Below, piece after piece: positions 59,600 to 64,000 of a stretch of DNA of 64,000 nt; position 1 is the stretch's first letter; the number at the start of each line of letters is the position of its first letter. The stretch comes from Cinnamomum chago (taxonomy: Eukaryota > Streptophyta > Magnoliopsida > Laurales > Lauraceae): positions 21,055,501 through 21,119,500 of the forward strand of contig CP142455.1 of assembly GCA_038049695.1 (NCBI GenBank), read 5' to 3'. A program made the translations under genes and the position numbers. Under the pieces are notes generated by a model. It was not told the origin of the DNA and did no database searches. It saw nothing but the letters and a program-made list of their open reading frames with translations.

Positions 59600-60485
59600 C
59601 TATCTTCTCTCATCCCTCAACCTTCCTCCTTTCTCTCCCTCTTATATATCTTTCTCTCTGTGAAAACAATAAGCAACAAAAGTCACAAGAAGATTGCTAT
59701 CCCGTTAGAGCCACGCGCAACTCATGCCAAAAAAAAAAAGGGAAGTTTGGCGTCAAGACATTTTTTTTTTAATTTAACAGAGCTTTGGGTAGAAATTGAA
59801 AAGAAAGGGGAAAAAAAAAAAAACAACTCAAAGTGCTATAATCAACTGTGTAACTTATATGTTCAAATTCACGAATGTTTTGTCTTTGAGCTATTCTCTC
59901 TTATGATGTATTGTGGGCTTAAGTCTTATTTCAATCATTCTACTTGAAAAGGTCAGTGCCTGGGCGCAGACGAACCTAGCGAAGGAAAATGAACTTGTTG
60001 ACAACAAAACATAAAGAAACACGCTTATTTTGTTCTAGTTTGTATACACTGCAGGGTCACTATAGACCCTTAACATCATAAAAATAAGATCGCTAGGGAT
60101 GCTAGTTGAAAGTGTAAAAAAAAAAAAAAAAACTATGTCAAGTAGAATGATTGATCTGGTGCAAGGTCAGTTAAAATGATCTTTTAGGCCCATTGGTCAC
60201 CTAAAGTGTTGTTCATTTATTTATTTATTTTTTTGTAAAATCCTCAATTATATAAGACTGACAATATTTTTTTTTAATCTATAGCCAATTATTAAAAAAA
60301 AAAAAAGTCAGTTCATCATAATATTGTGTTGACTACAACTTGCAAGCCTATCATTTCTCTTGCTTTTCACCTTTTAATTTGAATAGTTTCTTTGGTCCAA
60401 AATCACCCATCTTAAGGTAAGACCAGTCTCTCCATCTCCCATTTGAATTACACATGTTGCCCATTTTAGGAAATTAGGCTCAGCT

Positions 60486-60524
<39 letters not shown>

Positions 60525-62003
60525 TTTTCTTGTGATTTATAATAGACAAGAACTCACATCCATTCACGCTCAGTTTTTTAAAATCTTAATTTTCTTTTAT
60601 TTTATAAGAACTTCAATTGAACAAAGAATTTAATGAATTTTTATAACTAACCTTCTATTCTAGAGGATTTTACAAAAAAAAAATAAAAAAATACAATAGA
60701 TGGATGGTGTACCAAAACGGTACTTTTGTTTCCCTCACACGAAACATGCCTTCCCACCAAAAAAAATCTCTTTTTTTAACATACTTTTTCGAGGGTCGAT
60801 ATCGACCCTTGTTTTGTGTTGTACTTGTGATGTAGGGTCATCCATTGCAGAAGAAGAAGAGAAAATTTAGACACTTGAATCAATGAACTAATCATAATGC
60901 CTTCAACCAAAATCTTAAGGCACCCATCTCTAGGTTAGGGAGCTTCAGAGATGGGCGCCTCTCATGATTTCGGTTCACGGTTGGGAAAGCAGAAGGAGTA
61001 ACATCTATCCATGTGCAAGGCAGTGTTCATGGTAACATGGGCTGCGTGGTCGCACGGTAGAATTTCATGTTTGCGTATATAACATGGAATTATGGAGAAA
61101 GCCTGTTTTCTTTAGCTTTCAATCTTTAAAAAAAAAGGAAAGAGGAGGAAGGCCTGATTTTCATTCGTTTTCTATTGTGAGGGGTGATAAATGGTAATGC
61201 TTTTCGTTGCTTTGCCTTTGTTTTCTTATCAATCAAGTGTTTCTGTAATTTCCCTCATTCTAGCCATGGCTATATGCCCGAGTTGTTTTCATGGGGGCTT
61301 GGGCCACTGCTTAGACCCTGTTTATCAATACAAACAATAAGTTCTACTGGCTGCTGGAATGTCCTCTTAGGGCAGTGCACTGAGAATTCTGTCTGATTCC
61401 GTTTAAAATTCAGTAGTATCTTCTTGAATCCAAAATGCTAAAAATACTTGCATTCTAAAAGTTTAGGTTGCCTCTCAAGAGTTTGGTTGAAGACATACCG
61501 ATTGATTTATTGATCTGAGTGTTTGACTCTCCAACATATAGCTTTGCGTCATTTATCAAGGAGCACTACATATGCATCTTTGCATCTTGTATCTTTAAGA
61601 AATAAAGGAAAAAAAAAAGCCCTTGTTAGAATGCACAACTGTTTTTATTTTTTATTTATATGACAGGGAGATTTCATCAAAAAATAAAACCAACAAACAA
61701 GCTACAACACAAAAAAAAATTTCGGACACCAACAAGAAAACAAACAGAGGTCATATAAAGTTTATCCCAGATTGTCCACATTTAGCAAGATGGTGGGCAA
61801 TATGTATTTAAATCTCTTGGAATGAAAACTGTCTCAAAAGACTCAAAATTCTTCAAAGTAGCAACAAAATTTTTGTATACATATCCAATACAAGTTTAGT
61901 GTTGATTTAGATACTGCTACCTTACCAAATCACATTAATTCTCTCAGATGGATGCCATTGCAAAAGCACCAGCTTCTAGAAAAACTGGGTGAGATGGAAG
62001 GGT
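59600..62003. other. Intergenic, no gene recognised
   Basis: AT-rich with several homopolymer runs, a (TA)n run at 60489-60520 and an 18-bp perfect palindrome AGGGTCGATATCGACCCT at 60792-60809. Open stretches at 59660-59947 and 61184-61396 show no family resemblance. The part just below 62004 is likely the 3' UTR of the PGG gene. Confidence 0.5.
60489..60520 (+). repeat. (TA)n microsatellite
   Basis: About 16 TA units. Confidence 0.95.
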
Positions 62004-62705
62004 CTAAGGAGGAACGCTGGAACCACTTGGACGCTGATGAGCGGGATCGTTCTGAGTGTTGGGTGGCTGATTAGTGGGCTCGTTCTCAGTTGTTGCTGCC
62101 AGCTGAAAATTCCGATTTGTGGATCTTTGATTGGAACAAAGACCAAAGAAAGCAGACAACAAGTTGGCAATGCGAAATTTGAAATAAAGAAAAAGGACAG
62201 GGGCCCAGGAGAACAACCAATGCAACAAAGAAAAGAAAAACACAATACAAAAGACGGATACGACTATTGCAAACCACTTGGAAAGAACCAATGCTATGCC
62301 CAATAGAAAACATAGAGTCAATGACAACATAGCTATTGCCATTAGTGTGAGGGATCTAGAAACGGCTGCAAGTAGCAATGCGTCGTCACCTATACCTACA
62401 AAGAAGAGGAGCAATGCAACGCAGATGGAGCTAAAAAAAGCCAAGGAGTCAGTGATCATGAATATCCAAAGCAATGGTTTTCCTGTAAGAGTTACTGATT
62501 TGTCTTTGTTTGATGCATTGCTATTGTAGGCACTGGGTATGGTGAATGCAGCAGCGAAGGAGACAGAGATTATAAGCCCTGCAACTGTTGAAATGGCATT
62601 AGACAGACCCTTGTAAGACTCTTTTTCTGGGGCTGCTTCCATTTCCTCTGTTCGTCCTAGGGCCCGCTTTCCACCCCTTTGAGTCAAGGCGTTCCAAATA
62701 AGGAT
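62004..62705 (-). CDS. PGG-domain (ankyrin/ITN1- or ACD6-like) membrane protein, terminal exon
   Basis: The exon starts after the acceptor tttcccatgcag (minus strand) at 62705, not at the Met codon spanning that splice site, and reads ILIWNALTQRGGKRALGRTE. The PGG domain follows (GLSNAISTVAGLIISVSFAA, AAFTIPSAY, the family's PGG being replaced by PSA). Four hydrophobic segments are present: ISTVAGLIISVSFAAAF, LLWIFMITDSLAFFSSICV, LTLMAIAMLSLTLCFLLGI and FAIVVSVFCIVFFFSLLHWL. A polar Gln/Asn/Pro-rich tail runs to the stop at 62004. In the family, N-terminal ankyrin repeats precede this membrane part; members act in salt/ABA stress (ITN1) or defence and cell death (ACD6). The ankyrin exons are not visible up to 64000, so they lie beyond the window or are lost. 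The exon has no internal break. Confidence 0.82.
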   Translation of the reverse strand: MLIWNALTQRGGKRALGRTEEMEAAPEKESYKGLSNAISTVAGLIISVSFAAAFTIPSAYNSNASNKDKSVTLTGKPLLWIFMITDSLAFFSSICVALLLFFVGIGDDALLLAAVSRSLTLMAIAMLSLTLCFLLGIALVLSKWFAIVVSVFCIVFFFSLLHWLFSWAPVLFLYFKFRIANLLSAFFGLCSNQRSTNRNFQLAATTENEPTNQPPNTQNDPAHQRPSGSSVPP

Positions 62706-64000
62706 CTGCATGGGAAAATTGAAATCCCTATGTTATTGACTTAGGGTTACACCAATTGGCTAGCTTATTGTCAGTTCCAAGCCCAGATAAAGGAGGACAA
62801 TTGAGCCAGATTGGCAGCTTGCATAACACTAGTCACATCTACAACAGAATCTGGATCCCCATTTCATTCAATCCTAAATCATCAAATGTGTAAAATCTCT
62901 TCCTTTATTGCAATTAAGAGGGCTCATTAGCTGATAGAAGAGTTTACACAGTTGGTGATTAGGATTGGATGAAATAATATTTTCTTGAATCTACAAAACA
63001 GGAGATCCGGACTCCTACAACATATATTTTTAAACACTGTCTAGCTAAATCCGAGATAGCTGGGACATGACATTGTTAATGATGGTGTTTACAGTACAAG
63101 TAATATACTAAAAACAATACTAATGTAAACTATGCATCCATCATACAATAACAAATTTTTATGATTTTCTTATAGATCTTAAGAAATTCACACATAGTCC
63201 TACAATATCGATCTGGGTCTGAAAGTATTAGCCCACATTAAACAGGCGGGCTTGAGTCTGAGTTCCAGTGTTCGTATAAGACTCAGACCCAACTCAGTGG
63301 AGTGGGGATGGCATTCAATCTATTTCGTTAGTGATAAGGTGAAAAGGGGGATTTTTACAGAAAGGACCCTTCATAGATATAATAGCGGGGGACCAAATCT
63401 TTCATATTAATGCGTGAGAGCCTCTCACAAGCTTTATTTTTTCTTTCAACTTTTTTGCACTTAGCAAAATACTCATTTCTTCCTTGCCTTTCCCACCCAT
63501 TTTCCAGCCATTTAATTTGCTACTTCCTCCTCAATATATAGTCCCAGCCCCCTCAATTCTCTCTATTTTACCTACTAATTTGTCATCATCTCTCTTTTAT
63601 ACACACCTTCTTTTCTCTTTGTTTTAGTTGTTCTAGGGTTATAAAATCTCCATTAAATATGTTGCTATTGTTTCTTTTTTTCTCTCTGTGTGTGTGCATC
63701 TTATTATTTTCATGGTCATTATTATAGAGGGAATTCAAGAAATACTGATATGACACCTAAACATCTTATTATCGGTCTGCATGTGCCCTCTGGGATTAGT
63801 TATCGGCTTTCTAGACTCAATTGTCCCTTAGGCTCAGGCCCAAAGACTCCTGAGATACCCTAGGTTATCAATGAAAAAACAACACATCTTATTATCTATT
63901 TTTCTTTTTCTCCAAAATTCTACTCATACAGTAAGTTGCATAAGCTTTTGCACTCTGTATTGTATATCCTATAGATTACTACAAAATGGAATGTAAACCC
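62706..64000. other. Intron or flank upstream of the PGG exon
   Basis: Non-coding on both strands as far as I can see. A T-rich, CTCT-containing stretch lies at 63400-63710. No ankyrin-repeat coding was found. Confidence 0.5.

Noticed and set aside
60792-60809. Functional operator-like palindrome AGGGTCGATATCGACCCT
   Set aside because: A single 18-bp palindrome in AT-rich intergenic DNA without a neighbouring gene; no basis for a function.
62278-62529. Plus-strand open stretch at the PGG exon
   Set aside because: Antisense to the conserved membrane-domain exon, no family match.

Overview
The window is nuclear DNA of a flowering plant. It shows split genes with GT/AG introns, a plant-only nodulin homeobox (NDX) gene, a coiled-coil NBS-LRR resistance gene, a PGG-domain membrane protein, and dense Ty1/copia, Ty3-type, L1, RTE, hAT-like and MITE sequence. 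The very long introns suggest a woody, TE-rich lineage, but I cannot name the species. There are no CRISPR arrays, operons or clean tRNA/rRNA genes.

Layout. From 1 to 29352 (+) lies the 3' part of NDX: twelve exons giving 847 residues, with the 5' exons lying before the window. Its introns of 6.4, 13.3 and 4.8 kb are full of elements. They hold an RTE-type LINE split by a Ty3-type LTR element (10015-19250), which is itself split by a Ty1/copia element (10911-16452). They also hold a Tourist-like foldback MITE (19884-20285), an LTR-like stretch with a 196-bp tandem duplication, a 2-kb hAT-like element (23472-25436) and an RTE 3' end. From 29.4 to 36.2 kb the sequence is intergenic, with an L1 3' end, dispersed repeats and a small hAT-like MITE.

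From 36.3 to 39.0 kb (-) is a CNL resistance gene with one apparent frame break and a MITE about 240 bp upstream of its start. A second copy of the 2-kb hAT-like element follows at 39620-41718, inverted relative to the first and carrying its own nested palindromic element. From 42.7 to 55.5 kb is a stack of minus-strand LINEs. The larger L1 is interrupted by a 1.6-kb hAT element with GC-rich ends (52223-53799) and by a 4.6-kb TIR element with TTA target duplications (43596-48229). That TIR element carries pieces of host genes: a SERGT1-like exon, UBP12/13-like exons with their intron, and an unidentified terminal exon. It is the most interesting object in the window.

From 55.5 to 59.4 kb are a foldback element and a minus-strand Ty1/copia relic holding a third, short member of the hAT-like family. 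The last feature (62004-62705, -) is the terminal exon of a PGG/ankyrin-type membrane protein whose other exons are not visible here.

The host genes have unrelated roles (chromatin and ABA control, immunity, membrane/stress signalling) and nothing suggests they work together. What ties the region together is repeated nesting of elements, with insertion order readable from target duplications and restored reading frames.
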